NCBI RefSeq assembly: GCF_029227915.1
Contig: NC_079889.1
Location: forward strand, 8,556,001 to 8,620,000
From: Hydractinia symbiolongicarpus
Lineage: Eukaryota; Cnidaria; Hydrozoa; Anthoathecata; Hydractiniidae
Length of the DNA stretch: 64,000 nucleotides
Reading direction: 5' to 3'
The notes under the pieces are model-generated. The model did not search any database, was not told the DNA's origin, and saw only the letters and a program-made list of their open reading frames with translations. Below, in pieces: positions 33,104-44,750 of the stretch. Position 1 is the first letter of the stretch. Each line of letters begins with the position of its first letter. The position numbers were made by a program, and so were the translations under genes.

Positions 33104-34537
33104 CTATTTTTCTTCTAGAATATACTTCCGTTACGCGATTTTTGCTGCGAGTTAAATTCAAATCTGTTTTATTTTACGTGTCATCATTTTCCAGTTCTTT
33201 CTCCGAGAAATTTTTTGTTTGAATACATTCATTTTGTATTTATACTCATTATAAACAATAACTAGACAAAAGTGTCTGAATTTCAAATTATATGTTTCGA
33301 AATAAACATTACAAAACTTATATTTTAAAATATATAATAATGAATTTTCTTTTTCTTCTTCTTTCTTTATGCATTATTTTTCTTAATGTAGCTAAATTCG
33401 ACTTTGCAATAAAAGTCAGTGAATTCAAAACAGCTGCATAGCTTTATATTTCTATATGCGCTTAGTAGAACAATCAACTTTCTAAAAAATACTATATTAC
33501 TTTTATTTGAGAAGCAATGTCATGTTTCGTAATGTCCATCCTTAAAACAGATTTAAATTGCAAACGCTAAAAAATGCAATGTACCTGAATATATTAAAAT
33601 TACATATTAAAATACATATTACGCAAATAAATAAGGTGAGCCTTATATCCCGAACCGCATTAGTTAAATAAATTTAAAATATCACGATTTAGTGTTCCAC
33701 TCTAGGTCGTTTTGCAATTTATTACTTATGGACCCCTTTTTCAACATGTGGTTATACCATAAGGTTAATACCTAATCGGTCAATTATATTCGCGATCATG
33801 TGTTTGATTAATTTGCTTGTGCAATATCTACTACTTCCTTCTTCTTTTCTTTTAACCCAACACTTTAAATCTCTGCATTAGATGGTAGCTTGACATTTTA
33901 ATCTCCCTTAATTCTGTGAACCCTCATCCTTCAATAAAGTTGAGCAAACTAGCGGAATTTTTAAACTGCGCTATTTCGCGTATACGTGCAAACTGTGGAA
34001 CATATTTTCGCAACCATGAAAAATTGAAGAACTAATACTGTTTGGCGCTCTTTTAATAATGAAAGCTAAAGAAAATAATGGCAAGAAAGAGATTTTTTTG
34101 ATAACGTATATTACATAACAACATAGTATCAAAATCAAATATCAAGAAGCGGTGTTTCCTCAATCGCAGATGGACAGAAACAAGGTTTCTTTTTAAGTTC
34201 TGCGCTATAATTCGATTTCGAATTTCCAGGTTTCCTGTCAATGCGCAGTGATAAGATATAAAAGGCGGATAATGGAAAATTTCATCCTCGATCGCCAGTT
34301 GACCTTGGCATCGCAAACTGTTGTATTCTTGTATTCTGTGTTATATAGCTGTATTCCTAAGCTAACCAGGTGATAATCTATCTGCACTATATATATTTGT
34401 ACTAATTCTTTATATTATATAGTCGTATTGCCAAACCAATTTCCAATGTTACCTAATTGTTAGGAAGAAGTAAAAAGAAAAATACTTCTTTAAACATACT
34501 TATTGTGTTTATAAATTTTTGTCAAAACCTTTGTCAT
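33104..34537. other. No gene recognised
   Basis: Very AT-rich; contains only short frames. The receptor promoter should lie just above 33103, but no clear core motif stands out. Confidence 0.45.
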
Positions 34538-34735
34538 TTAATAAAATCTAACAGCAGCGAAAGAATGTCTCGTAAATTTCCCATCAACGGCTATTGGGCA
34601 ACATTTATTTGTCATTGAATATTCTTTATTGTCTTCAATTTTGTGCTGAGGATCACGGATGATGTCTGCGTTATAAAAGACAGGCAAAAATATCCTGGTT
34701 GGAATATGTACGAGGGGGAAACCCATGGTCTAGCA
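34538..34735 (-). CDS. Unrecognised possible 3' exon
   Basis: A 62-codon minus-strand frame (MGFPLVHIPTRIFLPVFYNA... ending HSFAAVRFY) has coding-like composition and is preceded by an acceptor-like ACTTGCTAG. It lies only about 50 bases outside the left end of the ISL2EU element, so any upstream exons could have been displaced by that insertion. I do not recognise the family. Confidence 0.25.
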
Positions 34736-34918
34736 AGTGTTTTGTAGTTCTACTTATGTGGCTCCTTCATCCGCGCACTTCATAATAGACCTTTTCATCG
34801 ACACCATTTTGAATTTCCCGCTCTCGCAATGCATCTCCGGACGACCGGGGTATCTGAGATTAAAACATTACAAGATTAGAGCTATTTTGGAGCTTGTTTA
34901 TGCTTGGATTTTTGTGAA

Positions 34919-35341
34919 ATGGGAATTAATAATCGCTGTGCTGTTGGAGCTTGTAGTATTGCTCAAAAATATAAGAATAAATATGTAATTAAGCCACATA
35001 TCTCTGCATACGATGGGAGTCTTGAGCTAAAATTCTGAAAATGTCCTGATCCAAAGTTTTATTCTAAATGGGGGTTTGCATGTAATAGGAAGCATTTTAT
35101 TTTTAAGAAACACAGTGTTACATGCTCAAACCATTTTGATTATGGAAGACCCACTGATGTTAGCCAACACCCTACACTATACTTCAAAGGATATGGTGAA
35201 GAGCCTGCTAGGAAAAGAAAACAACCAAAGGACAGGCAGTCAATACCTTGTGCATCCAAAAAGAGAAAGTTAGGCAAAATATCGACAACTACAAAAAATA
35301 AAGCATCTATAGGACCAGCCAGTGAAAAAGTAAAAGAATAA
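34919..35341 (+). pseudogene. THAP-domain part of the ISL2EU transposase
   Basis: The frame starts MGINNRCAVGACS and continues to SNHFDYGRP and PTLYF, giving the C2CH pattern of a THAP finger: two early Cys (C7 and C12), a Trp in KWGFAC, and the CSNHF pair. A single in-frame TGA at 35036-35038 interrupts the domain, and the frame resumes directly after it without a shift. A basic stretch (KKRKLGK) follows before the stop at 35339. THAP fingers bind the transposon ends. Apart from the one stop the domain is intact. Confidence 0.7.
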
Positions 35342-35549
35342 AATATAACACCTGATACTGTCAGTGCTTTTGATTTTAGTGTCTTTGCTAGTGATTTTAG
35401 CGTTGGTTTGACATTGCCGTCATCTTCCCTAGCTAGTTTTTGCATCAGAAATGTTTTCGACTATTGGGATCCCTAATTCACCGTTGCTGGTAAGTACACC
35501 TGATATTGTAATGGATTGACCAAAAACATTGTCTCAAATGTCTTGGGAA

Positions 35550-36609
35550 TATATCAAAAGCAATAATCATATCCATCAAGCTATATACAGGATGTCCATC
35601 AGGAAAAACATTTATGTTCATTGTAAACCATCTTAGACCCAAGCATAAAAAACTGCGGTATTATCGAGGCTCCAAATCATGTAATGATGATGTAAAGAAA
35701 TACCAAGCAAGTCCGATAAAACTGTTTTGTCAACGAAAGCCTGGTCCAACGAGGTCTCTCTCATTGGAGGATGAAATATTACTGACATTAATGAGAATTC
35801 GGTTAGATGCACCTGTTGAAGATTTAGCATTCAGATTTGGGATCTTAGCAAGCCATGCTTCAAACATAATAACAACACTTATCTCATTTCTTAGTTTAGA
35901 GCTAGAACCTTTGATTTATTGGCCAAGTCCTGATAAGACATTATCATATAAGCATAATCACTTTTCTAGGACATTTAACAAGTGTGAAGGAATTGGAGAT
36001 GAACGGATGAACGGATGATTGGAGATGTACTGAACAGTGGATAGAACATTCTAACAACGTTACTGCACAATATCAGACCATATTAACACATATAGCAGTC
36101 ATAACACCTTAAAAAAATTATTATTTTGCACAAAATCTGTCCCCATATCATACATATCAACTGCATGTGCTGGTTCATGTAGTGACCGATTCATAACAGA
36201 AGACACAAATGTTGCAAAAAAATTCACTCCTAATTTCATGGTACTTTTTGATAAAGGTTTTAACGTACAAGATTTGTTCTTATCACGTCAGGTAACCTGT
36301 GTCTTGCCCCCAACTGTTCGTCAAAAGAGACAGTTTACTCGATTAGAGGTTAATCATGGTAAACGTGTTGCTAGAGCAAGGATCCATATAGAAAGAGTGA
36401 TGGGAAGATTAAAGGAATTTAGAATGCTTAGTAATTTTAATTCTTTATCAACATCAATTACTGATCATGTGACCACCTTTAAGCATCTCTGGAAGTATAT
36501 ATGTGGTAAAAAAAATGTTCCAATCGAGGCACTGATTTATTCGAGTAAACATTGTTTTTTTCCACTGCAATTGTGCATGATTCTTGTGGTAAATAAACAA
36601 CAAAGTTAG
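35550..36609 (+). pseudogene. ISL2EU DDE transposase, broken
   Basis: The first part reads LYTGCPSGKTFMFIVNHLRP and then PGPTRSLSLEDEILLTLMRI, RFGILASHASNIITT and LIYWPS, the typical helix-turn-helix entry of DDE_Tnp_4 transposases. The frame breaks near 36010, where the first catalytic Asp block (an IGDCTE-like remnant) and following residues are scattered over frames with stops. It reopens at 36238 with LFDKGFNVQDL (second Asp region), PPTVRQKRQFTRLEV and RIHIERVMGRLKEFRML (third acidic residue). The enzyme would cut and paste the element; this copy cannot. The C-terminus overlaps the opposite gene by about 130 bases. Confidence 0.75.
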
Positions 36610-38080
36610 CATAAGTTGCTCTAGTTACATACATTTGATGCTGAATTTGTGTGAAATAAGGATGGCTAAGTTTTAAAGTATAGATAACTCCAGATGTAGC
36701 AGACATGGCATTAATGCAAGAGTTATGCGATGTAGCATAATCACGCATATTTTTATCTGGAACACTGTAAAGGACATTTGAATTCAAAACTCCTAAACCA
36801 TCACAGCAAGTTCAGGAATTAAGACCATCGGCACTAGCTCCAAACATAAATTTTTCATGATGTATTCTCAGGCCAGCATCTTTGCAAGAAAAACCTTTAT
36901 GCAAACTCTTTTGTTGTCGTGTATATCTCTTCCTAGCATAAACTTCGTATTCAATACGCCATGAAAATGATGCAGACTTTGCAACTGGTGTATAGCCCAA
37001 TATCTTAGCATCCAAATTATTTATTGCAGAAGTGTTAGTGTTACATTTAGCGAGGACAGCATGTGCTACTGAAGCTGTGATAACACGGTAGCGATTATTA
37101 AACCATGATTTTTTCGAACTTTGTCCTCTAGTTGAAACTTCAATTTCTAATATCTGTACTTCAGTACGGTTTTCCTTCAAAGATTTGTAGAAATCATCAG
37201 ATGTTGATTTACCCACCACCAGTTCCTTCATATTTAATGGTTTGCTTGCCACTGGTGTTACTTCATTATAACTGTGCTCATAAACAATATTACTGACTTT
37301 GAAACACAGAACAGAAGTTTTGCCTTCTGATGCTGATACAAGTTCGTTCCAGTTAATAGTTGAATGTCGCTCTTGAGGTGGACGAGGATCAAACATATTT
37401 TTCGGACATTCTATAGGAAGATCGTTGTTTTCTGGATGAAGTCTTTTGAAGTTAACTAAGTATAAGGGTACAGGCTGATGAACTTTACCCTTTTTGGTAA
37501 CAGTTTCTTGCCACTTTTGTTTTTTAGAAGGGCAAGTTTTGTTAAGTCCCAGTGATACTTTATTTTCGACAAAATGTACAAATGCGATAATATGCTTGCA
37601 TGACTCGCTGCAACACAGCCACACTCTCCAGTCACAATTTCACGACTGTCATAGTTTATGCACACCCAAACATTATAGGGTGTTTCACTAACTCTTGTTT
37701 GTGGCACTACATTACCTCGAATGAAACAATACTTTAAACAAATTGAAATATTGTTAAATTCAACATTCCTAACATGACCTGCAAACATCAGATTGTGGCC
37801 TTCTTTGCAACTTTTTTCTGAAATAGTTTTTTTTTGCATAGTCCCTGAGACAACTTGTGGTGATGTCTGGAAAGTATAAGAAGGAATTCATCTAGCCTAA
37901 TTTTAATTCGTCAGGAAAAGGAATTTTGATACAATCAACACATAATTTTGCAGCTCTTCGATCCTGTATCTCTCTGCTTTTCTCCTCCAAGGACGGTAAC
38001 ACTGGAAGTTCAAGTAACTGAGCAGCTAGAACTTTCTTAATTAAATCAGCTTTTCTACTCCCTCCCCCAGATAAAGACAT
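36479..38080 (-). pseudogene. SWIM/YqaJ-type nuclease of the ISL2EU element, broken
   Basis: From 38080 the minus strand reads a short helical N-terminal piece (GGGSRKADLIKKVLAAQLL). A SWIM-like zinc finger follows (GECGCVAA, then SESCKHIIAFVHF, split by a frameshift near 37610). The YqaJ nuclease core then begins RYRVITASVAHAVLAKC, with SWRIEYEVYARKRYT (an active-site Glu) and GASADGL (Asp). After a stop at 36812, the ExK signature survives in another frame as EFKCPL near 36780. The C-terminal block YFTQIQHQMYVTRATYANFVV runs to 36479. YqaJ proteins are lambda-exonuclease-like; the role in transposition is not known. At least three lesions are present. Confidence 0.75.
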
Positions 38081-38346
38081 ACCTATTATGATATTAATTC
38101 TTTTTCAGTAAAAACCATGATTAAAACAAATACAAACCAACACAATCCAGCAAATTCTTCTGTTGACACTAAGATACCCCAATCGTTCGGAGATGCATTG
38201 CGAAAGCGGGAAATTCAAAATGGTGTCGCTATCGATGAAAAGGTCTATTGCGAAAAATAGTTAACCGAGACGAATACTTTTTGACAATTTGGACCTCTAG
38301 CTGCTCACCCTGTATTAAAAAACTCTGAAACATTTTACGCCACATA

Positions 38347-39277
38347 CCTTATCGGTAAAAAAAAGTCGGCAAAAGAATTAGTCGGCAAAAATAAAAAGTC
38401 AGCAAAAATATTAGTCACTTGGACAAATTTTAGTCACATTTTGCCGACCAATTTCCAGAGAAAAATGCTCAAGAAAGTAAAATTAGTCAATTTCAATAAC
38501 AGCCTTTTCATTTTGGCCCTTCTCATTCGTCTCTTTTCCTGACTTTCTCTTTCTTCTTGTGCAGTTAGTTTGTCCTGGCTCTAGGTGTTCTTCTTGTTCT
38601 TGTTCTTCTACTTCTACATTAATTTCAAGTAATTTTTTATCATCACTGTCCTCGTCTTCCTCTTTCATCCCTGTATATTTTAGAGTCGTACAAGATACTC
38701 CCGAAGTCTGTCATCTTTTCTAAAATTGTTTTGTTTTTGATAGAAAAAGTCGAAAAAAAAGTTGGGTCGGTAAAAAAAAGTCGGCAAAAGAATTAGTCGG
38801 CAAAAATAAAAAGTCAGCAAAAATATTAGTCACTTGGACAAATTTTAGTCACATTTTGCCGACCAATTTCCAGAGAAAAATGCTCAAGAAAGTAAAATTA
38901 GTCAATTTCAATAACAGCCTTTTCATTTTGGCCCTTCTCATTCGTCTCTTTTCCTGACTTTCTCTTTCTTCTTGTGCAGTTAGTTTGTCCTGGCTCTAGG
39001 TGTTCTTCTTGTTCTTGTTCTTCTACTTCTACATTAATTTCAAGTAATTTTTTATCATCACTGTCCTCGTCTTCCTCTTTCATCCCTGTATATTTTAGAG
39101 TCGTACAAGATACTCCCGAAGTCTGTCATCTTTTCTAAAATTGTTTTGTTTTTGATAGAAAAAGTCGAAAAAAAAGTTGGGTCGGTAATAAAACAGTCGG
39201 CAAAAATTTTAGTCGCAAAAAATATTAGTCACCTCCTAGCCTAAATTTAGTTTGCTAACTTTTTTTTACCGATAAGG
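38347..39277. mobile_element. Small DNA transposon with internal 415-bp tandem duplication
   Basis: The ends CCTTATCGGTAAAAAAAAGT and ACTTTTTTTTACCGATAAGG are inverted repeats flanked by TA. The interior unit is present twice: 38353-38767 and 38768-39182 are essentially identical over 415 bases. Each unit encodes on the minus strand the same 61-residue acidic peptide (MKEEDEDSDDKKLLEINVEV and then a TRRKRKSGK basic patch), 38483-38668 and 38898-39083. The peptide may be a remnant of a transposase or a captured exon. Motifs AGTCGGCAAAA and TTAGTCAC recur near both ends. A relative lies at 63533-63920. Confidence 0.8.
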
Positions 39278-39714
39278 TATTGCCTCTTCTTTCATGATTT
39301 AATGATATAACGATGATATAACGAGTTAAAATGAATTATAAAAATTTAGGCTATTATTCGTCAAGACATCCTCATGTGAGATCGCAAACGCAAGTATTAT
39401 CAATTAAGCAATCTCTTGTGAAATGTCGAATGCTGAAGCGTCATGTTATTTCAAAAATCACCAGGTTAAAGAAATAAGAAAGATGCGAACACGGGCGTCA
39501 AAATATTTTTTTCATCCGAAGTTTTCTTGGAATGTTTTGAAGGTGTGTATAACATTTATTTGTCGTCTTATGGATCAAAAGAAGAAACTTATTTTCTAAC
39601 TATTCAAATGTGTTGTAACGTCATTTTTGTTCGTATTTTGAGTTTAAGTAACTTGAACTCGACTAGCTTTGATGTAACCGACCTTATTATACGTTGACCT
39701 TTTTGGACCAAATA
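39278..39714. other. Spacer between two transposons
   Basis: No coding series or repeat recognised; ends with the TA target site at 39713-39714. Confidence 0.4.
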
Positions 39715-42089
39715 CAGTCTACTCTCGATAAGTGGAACCCCGTATAAGTGGAACCAATTTCACCAATCCCTTGAACTTGCATCAACAAACCTGTTTATTC
39801 GGATAAGTGAAACTCTCGATATGTGAAACTTTCGATAAGTGGAACCATTTTTTTGGTCCCTTGAGCAATATTTATTTATATAAGTGGAACTTTTCCAAAA
39901 GAAAAATAATCTACACTACGTTCGAATCATTTTAATCAAAACATTCTTTTTTCGAATGCAAACATTCGATTGCTATCAAGTAATGAAAACATAAAAACTA
40001 CATGCGGATGACCTATCGGGATGCGGGATGCGGAATGCAAAAAATTTATCGAAATAAAATACTGACCGTTCCGTTACCGAACATCGCGTAGACATTAAAA
40101 TAAACTACACCGGAATTTTTCTAAAAAGAATACAACAGTAAATGCATGACTTGATTTTTTTTTGCTTGGTGAACTTAATGTGATACGAAACGATTTGTTT
40201 GACGTTGAACTTTTATGTATCCTTTGGCGAGGTTGAGATATCCAAGCAACAAATGTTAATGCCTCTGATCTGAAAAAGTAGTGCTTTCAAGCTATAAACT
40301 CTGAAAAGAGATTGAAATAGTTGATATTGCAGAAACCAGTCTATGTGTCAGTGTTTATTCCGTTGAGTAAAAAAAAATCATGAATACGAATTGCCCTTTT
40401 TCTTTTTAATAAAAACCAAGAGTAGAAATCAGGTTTTCATAGCTTATAGCACAGAAGAGTAGACACAACTCTGTATTTTTTTCTCGTATCTAAACCCAAC
40501 TATCAGCGCTACGAATTACGGCCTACCGACAGAAATGATCAGGAAAATTAGTCGACTGAAAACTAATCGACTGAAAACATGCGCGAATAAGTTTGCCAGA
40601 GTAGTGTGTTTGAGACATCGTATGATTGCAAGCTGTTATTTTTATCATTGCTAATATTATTTTGTATTGTGAAACTTGATTATGGATTGTGAACGCATTT
40701 CAATTATTCTACTTGACACGATCTTGTAACTGGATTTTAGATTTAGCTTTGGAACTGGGCAAGATTTTGCACATTTCGAATTTTGAACTTTTCTGGTTTT
40801 GCGCTACAAAAGTAACTACTATTTCTTGATGTCTTGATCGATCTCCACTTGAGCGTGTGCTTGAAAATATGATCAGGTAATAAAAAACAAACAAGCATTT
40901 TGATTCATTGGCCCAATGCAAGTAGCAGTTGCAAACAACCCAACTTTCACTTACGTCTAGACCTTTTTTTTTTCAAAAAATCTGGTTTCTATGCACATGG
41001 TATATTTTAATTTCGATTTGATTTCGCGCAAATTTTCAACATTGATCATTTGCCGCACGATAACAAAAGAAATGAAAAGCCCTTGCAGGCTAAAAGATTT
41101 CGGATTATTTTCGTGTGCAATTTTGTTTCCTATATATACCGATCGAGGTCGCCAGTAGCCTGTTTTGTATAGAACTTCTACAATCTTGTTCTGTCATTTC
41201 AAATAAACAGGTATTATTCCATGGTATTATCTCGCAAATTGTTTCATGCAGTGCGTGAGATACTAGGCTAGAACAAGTTAATGTGTTACTGTTAGCAGGC
41301 AAAGCAAGAGTCATATGTTAAATAGCCCAAAGGGGGTAAAAAAAATGCAAGTAAATCAGACTTCAGAATCAAATGCTTCTGGAAACATTTCTTCTGGTCC
41401 CAGCGACCAGGCGAAAGAGTAGGATCCAATCCTATTAACATGCCATTTGCCAACCAAACAAATTGCTCGGATTTTTTAAAGTATTAATTTTTTATTTATT
41501 TCGACCTGGTTTTGAAATTATTTCAATGTTATTAGAATATCCTTAAACATTTCTAGTGTATAACTGCACGTACACCTTTTTTTGTTGGTCACCCCCTTCT
41601 CTATGAAATATGTTTTCTCGACAATACATTACCGTGACTTATCGTAGATCTTTAAAAAATTTCAATTATATTAGAATTAAGGTCTCCCTGAATGTACAAA
41701 AAGTAATCTGTGAAAATTAATACTTAACAATACTGTGCTATACTTAACATTCGTAAGAAAGAAAGGAAGACGTTTTAGCATATCAACTTATTAAATATTA
41801 TTGTTTGTGGTGTAGCGATATTTCTGAAATGTTTTTTTATACCTGCAACATGACTAAAAATGTTATGAAGTGTAAGATATCTAAGATTTGACCATAAAGT
41901 TGGATCCAACTAATTTTAAAAAAAATAAATAAAAAGAAGTAGGCAAAAGTAACAAAAAGGTTATGACTACGTTCATCGGTTTAAAATTAACAAAATAGAC
42001 TAAATTCAAAATGCGATTCCATGGCGTTAATATTTAGACAGGGACCGCCATCGAAACACCAGGTTAAGCCACAAGCATATGTGTTACCT

Positions 42090-42960
42090 GGCGTTCAACG
42101 CTCGGAAGAGCCGTAAACTGTACCACACATTTAGGTGGGGCGCTTTAGTATAGTATGTTGTAAATTGACCAAGGCGCAGAACATTATGGTGTTTCCAGTG
42201 TAATATATTTTTCAAAAAATAGGCGCACAACATTGGACTGAGCGCTTAGTACAGGTAAACTGTTTAGGCGTAATACTACTATAAGTAAAAAACTTATCAC
42301 ATCTTCAATTTAAACAAAACAACAGGAAACAATGTGTTGCTAACAATGGGCTGAGCGTTTAGTACAGGTAAACGGTGTTGCACAAGAGTATAGGCGTAAT
42401 ACCCTTTTCCAAAAAACTTAATTGCAACTTCAGTTTAAATAAAAACACGGGAAGCACCCTGACCTTACCCGTGCAACAAAACAAATTCTCCACCTTTTTT
42501 ATTTTGCGGAGTAAGTTTTCATGACAGTGTTGCTACCTACTAACTGCATTTGTCATAAGAAATATTGATTGAGAATTTTGTTGTAGCTAACCTAACTGCA
42601 TTTGGCTACTTCTGCTTTCCAGCCAGAGGTAGCTAAAGAGCTACAACCCCAGCATAAAAATAAATAATAATATACCAAGCTTCAAAATAATAAGAATAAA
42701 TAAAGCTAGGTTTCAGCAGGATGCTGTCTTGGAATCTACGTTTGTAGCTAAAATCTTAAAATTGGTTTGTTTTAGATTTATGCATGGCTAGCATACGTGA
42801 TGATATTTTCGTTTTAACATGTGAAAACATAGACCCAATGAAGAGAATATCTTAAACGTTGATAGAACTGAAATTTAGGCAGTTAAATAATTATACTAAC
42901 CCACTCTCTTTACTTCAAAACACTTCGCTTTGCAGACTGGTGAACAAGTTGGAGTATAAT
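42090..42960. repeat. Third copy of the dispersed repeat
   Basis: It shares AGCGCTTAGTACAGGTAAAC, AGTATAGGCGTAATACCC and the downstream CTAACTGCATTTG region with 20280-21115. It sits inside the 4.8-kb pogo/Tigger-like element, either as part of that element's body or as a nested insertion. Confidence 0.6.
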
Positions 42961-43207
42961 CAATATGGCAAACTCAGCCCCTCAAAAGAAACGACTCGTA
43001 CCTTAACCCCTAGGGCTTGGTATCTAGCATAGCAATTTAAATAATATCAAAACACCAGTCTATACCAATGTTTGTGATTAAATTCGTAACGCAGTCTTCA
43101 TTCTTTCTCAATTTTGTGAATACTATAAGGTACGGAAGAGCTCGGACGCGGGGCCAGGTTGGACTTTAAAAGTCGTGACGTTATGGCAATCGGTTAAAAA
43201 ATCGGTC

Positions 43208-43611
43208 GAAGAAGAAGAAGAAGAAGAAGAAGAAGAAGAAGAAGAAGAAGAAGAAGAAGAAGAAGAAGAAGAAGAAGAAGAAGAAGAAGAAGAAGAAGAA
43301 GAAGAAGAAGAAGAAGAAGAAGAAGAAGAAGAAGAAGAAGAAGAAGAAGAAGAAGAAGAAGAAGAAGAAGAAGAAGAAGAAGAAGAAGAAGAAGAAGAAG
43401 AAGAAGAAGAAGAAGAAGAAGAAGAAGAAGAAGAAGAAGAAGAAGAAGAAGAAGAAGAAGAAGAAGAAGAAGAAGAAGAAGAAGAAGAAGAAGAAGAAGA
43501 AGAAGAAGAAGAAGAAGAAGAAGAAGAAGAAGAAGAAGAAGAAGAAGAAGAAGAAGAAGAAGAAGAAGAAGAAGAAGAAGAAGAAGAAGAAGAAGAAGAA
43601 GAAGAAGAAGA
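43208..43611 (+). repeat. Uninterrupted GAA triplet repeat, about 134 units
   Basis: About 403 bases of pure GAA occur with no interruption. The reading frames through it (poly-Glu on plus, poly-Phe on minus) are by-products of the repeat. GAA/TTC tracts of this length form intramolecular triplexes and are unstable (known from the FXN repeat). Confidence 0.97.
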
Positions 43612-43743
43612 TGTATTTATTCATTATCAAGTTTTTCATGCGTTAAAACCATGGCGAGAAAAAATAACATCTCGCATCCCGCACCAGTGTCCCGGTCAGC
43701 ATTCCGCATTCACTTTTCCGATATCAGCAATAACATTTCAAAA

Positions 43744-44190
43744 ATGGCAGCTGTGCAGTCTTTAAAGCGAAGGCTTACCTGTGTAACTCAAGTCAACAAG
43801 TAGAAGGTATTAAAGGAAGTTGATGCAGGTCAAACCTATATAACTACAGCAAAGAAATACGATGTCGCTAAAAACACAGTTTCACACTAGCTTTAAAATA
43901 AAAATAAAATATTTGAAGGAGTTAAAGGAAACAATGCTTCTTAAAAGAGAAAAAAAATGAAGATTGCGACATAAGAGGAGTTGGACTCTGCCGTTTAAAG
44001 ATGGCTGAAAACTGCAAGACACAGTATACCTATCAGCTGTAGTATATTCAAAGAAAGAGCTCTAGAGTTTGCAAAATCATTAGATCTCAATGACTTTCAT
44101 GCTTCTGATGGATGGGTGAGTCGATGGAAGAAACAATTCAATACAATACAGTTAAGAGTTGCCACTGAAACCGCGTCCGACTTTAGTTTT
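43744..44190 (+). pseudogene. Pogo/Tigger-type transposase remnant (CENP-B DNA-binding domain)
   Basis: Starting MAAVQSLKRRLT, the frame shows KEVDAGQTYITTAKKYDVAK followed by NTVSH, the first CENP-B helix-turn-helix. After stops and shifts come FKERALEFAKSLDLNDFHAS and DGWVSRWKKQF, the second helix-turn-helix. The DDE catalytic domain is absent: after 44190 the sequence is non-coding up to the right terminus. Premature stops (the first after QVNK) make it non-functional. Confidence 0.7.
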
Positions 44191-44550
44191 TTTTTACAGA
44201 GTCAGAAACGTTGTACCTTAGAAATTTGTAAATTAATTAAAAAGGAACTTTCACAAAGTTTAAAACAAGCTAATATAAAATATTATTTTTCATAACTTCA
44301 TTGCTAAGAAAAATCATCATGTTGAACATAAATATCTATAAAGCATTTTCTTTTGTTCCTCCACCTGTTTTTGATTATTCGTAAATTCCTCGGTCTCCTG
44401 AGATTTCTGATAACAGAGAAGTTCGATAAGTGGAACTTTTTTCGGCTTCATAGAGGTTCCACTTATCGAGCAATTCGGATGTGTGGAACATTCGATAAGT
44501 GGAACAATTGTTTTCGGTCCGTGGAGGTTCCATTTATCGAGAGTAAAGTG

Positions 44551-44719
44551 TAACTCTAGGGGTATAGGGCAATGAAGTGCATACTGGTTAAAATACTGCT
44601 TAACACAGCGCTACGAATTCATTCCAGGTAAAAATCCATTGTGTGACGTCATGGGATTAGAAATGACGTCACACACATCAAACATTTTTTTCCTTCATTC
44701 ACTGAACGCAAAAACATTC

Positions 44720-44750
<31 letters not shown>

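Larger units (their letters stand above)
34784..38249. mobile_element. ISL2EU-type DNA transposon, two convergent genes
   Basis: Terminal inverted repeats of about 75-80 bp lie at 34784-34858 and 38169-38249. They share AATAGACCTTTTCATCGA, GACACCATTTTGAATTTCCC and GCAATGCATCTCCG, with a four-base gap and a few substitutions. The plus-strand gene encodes a THAP finger and a DDE transposase of the HTH_Tnp_4/DDE_Tnp_4 type. The minus-strand gene encodes a SWIM/YqaJ-type nuclease. This two-gene set is the hallmark of ISL2EU (IS4EU) transposons. Stops and frameshifts in both genes show the copy is inactive. The target duplication could not be resolved. Confidence 0.85.
39715..44550 (+). mobile_element. 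4.8-kb pogo/Tigger-like element, composite
   Basis: The left end CAGTCTACTCTCGATAAGTG and right end ATTTATCGAGAGTAAAGTG are inverted repeats with a few differences, flanked by TA on both sides. The motif ATAAGTGGAAC repeats inside both ends (39725-39900 and 44410-44540), as in pogo/Tigger transposons. Only a damaged N-terminal part of the transposase is found (43744-44190). The interior also holds a 400-base GAA run and a copy of the dispersed repeat at 42370-42960, so other DNA has been acquired. The class is Tc1/mariner superfamily by ends, TA duplication and the CENP-B-type domain. Confidence 0.7.

Noticed and set aside
38483-39083. Two genes for an acidic nuclear protein
   Set aside because: Identical 61-codon frames are created by a recent tandem duplication inside a small transposon; no upstream exons or start context support host genes.
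43175-43765. Long poly-Glu frame (plus) and poly-Phe frame (43181-43639, minus)
   Set aside because: They are translations of the GAA microsatellite; flanking residues show no domain or splice context.
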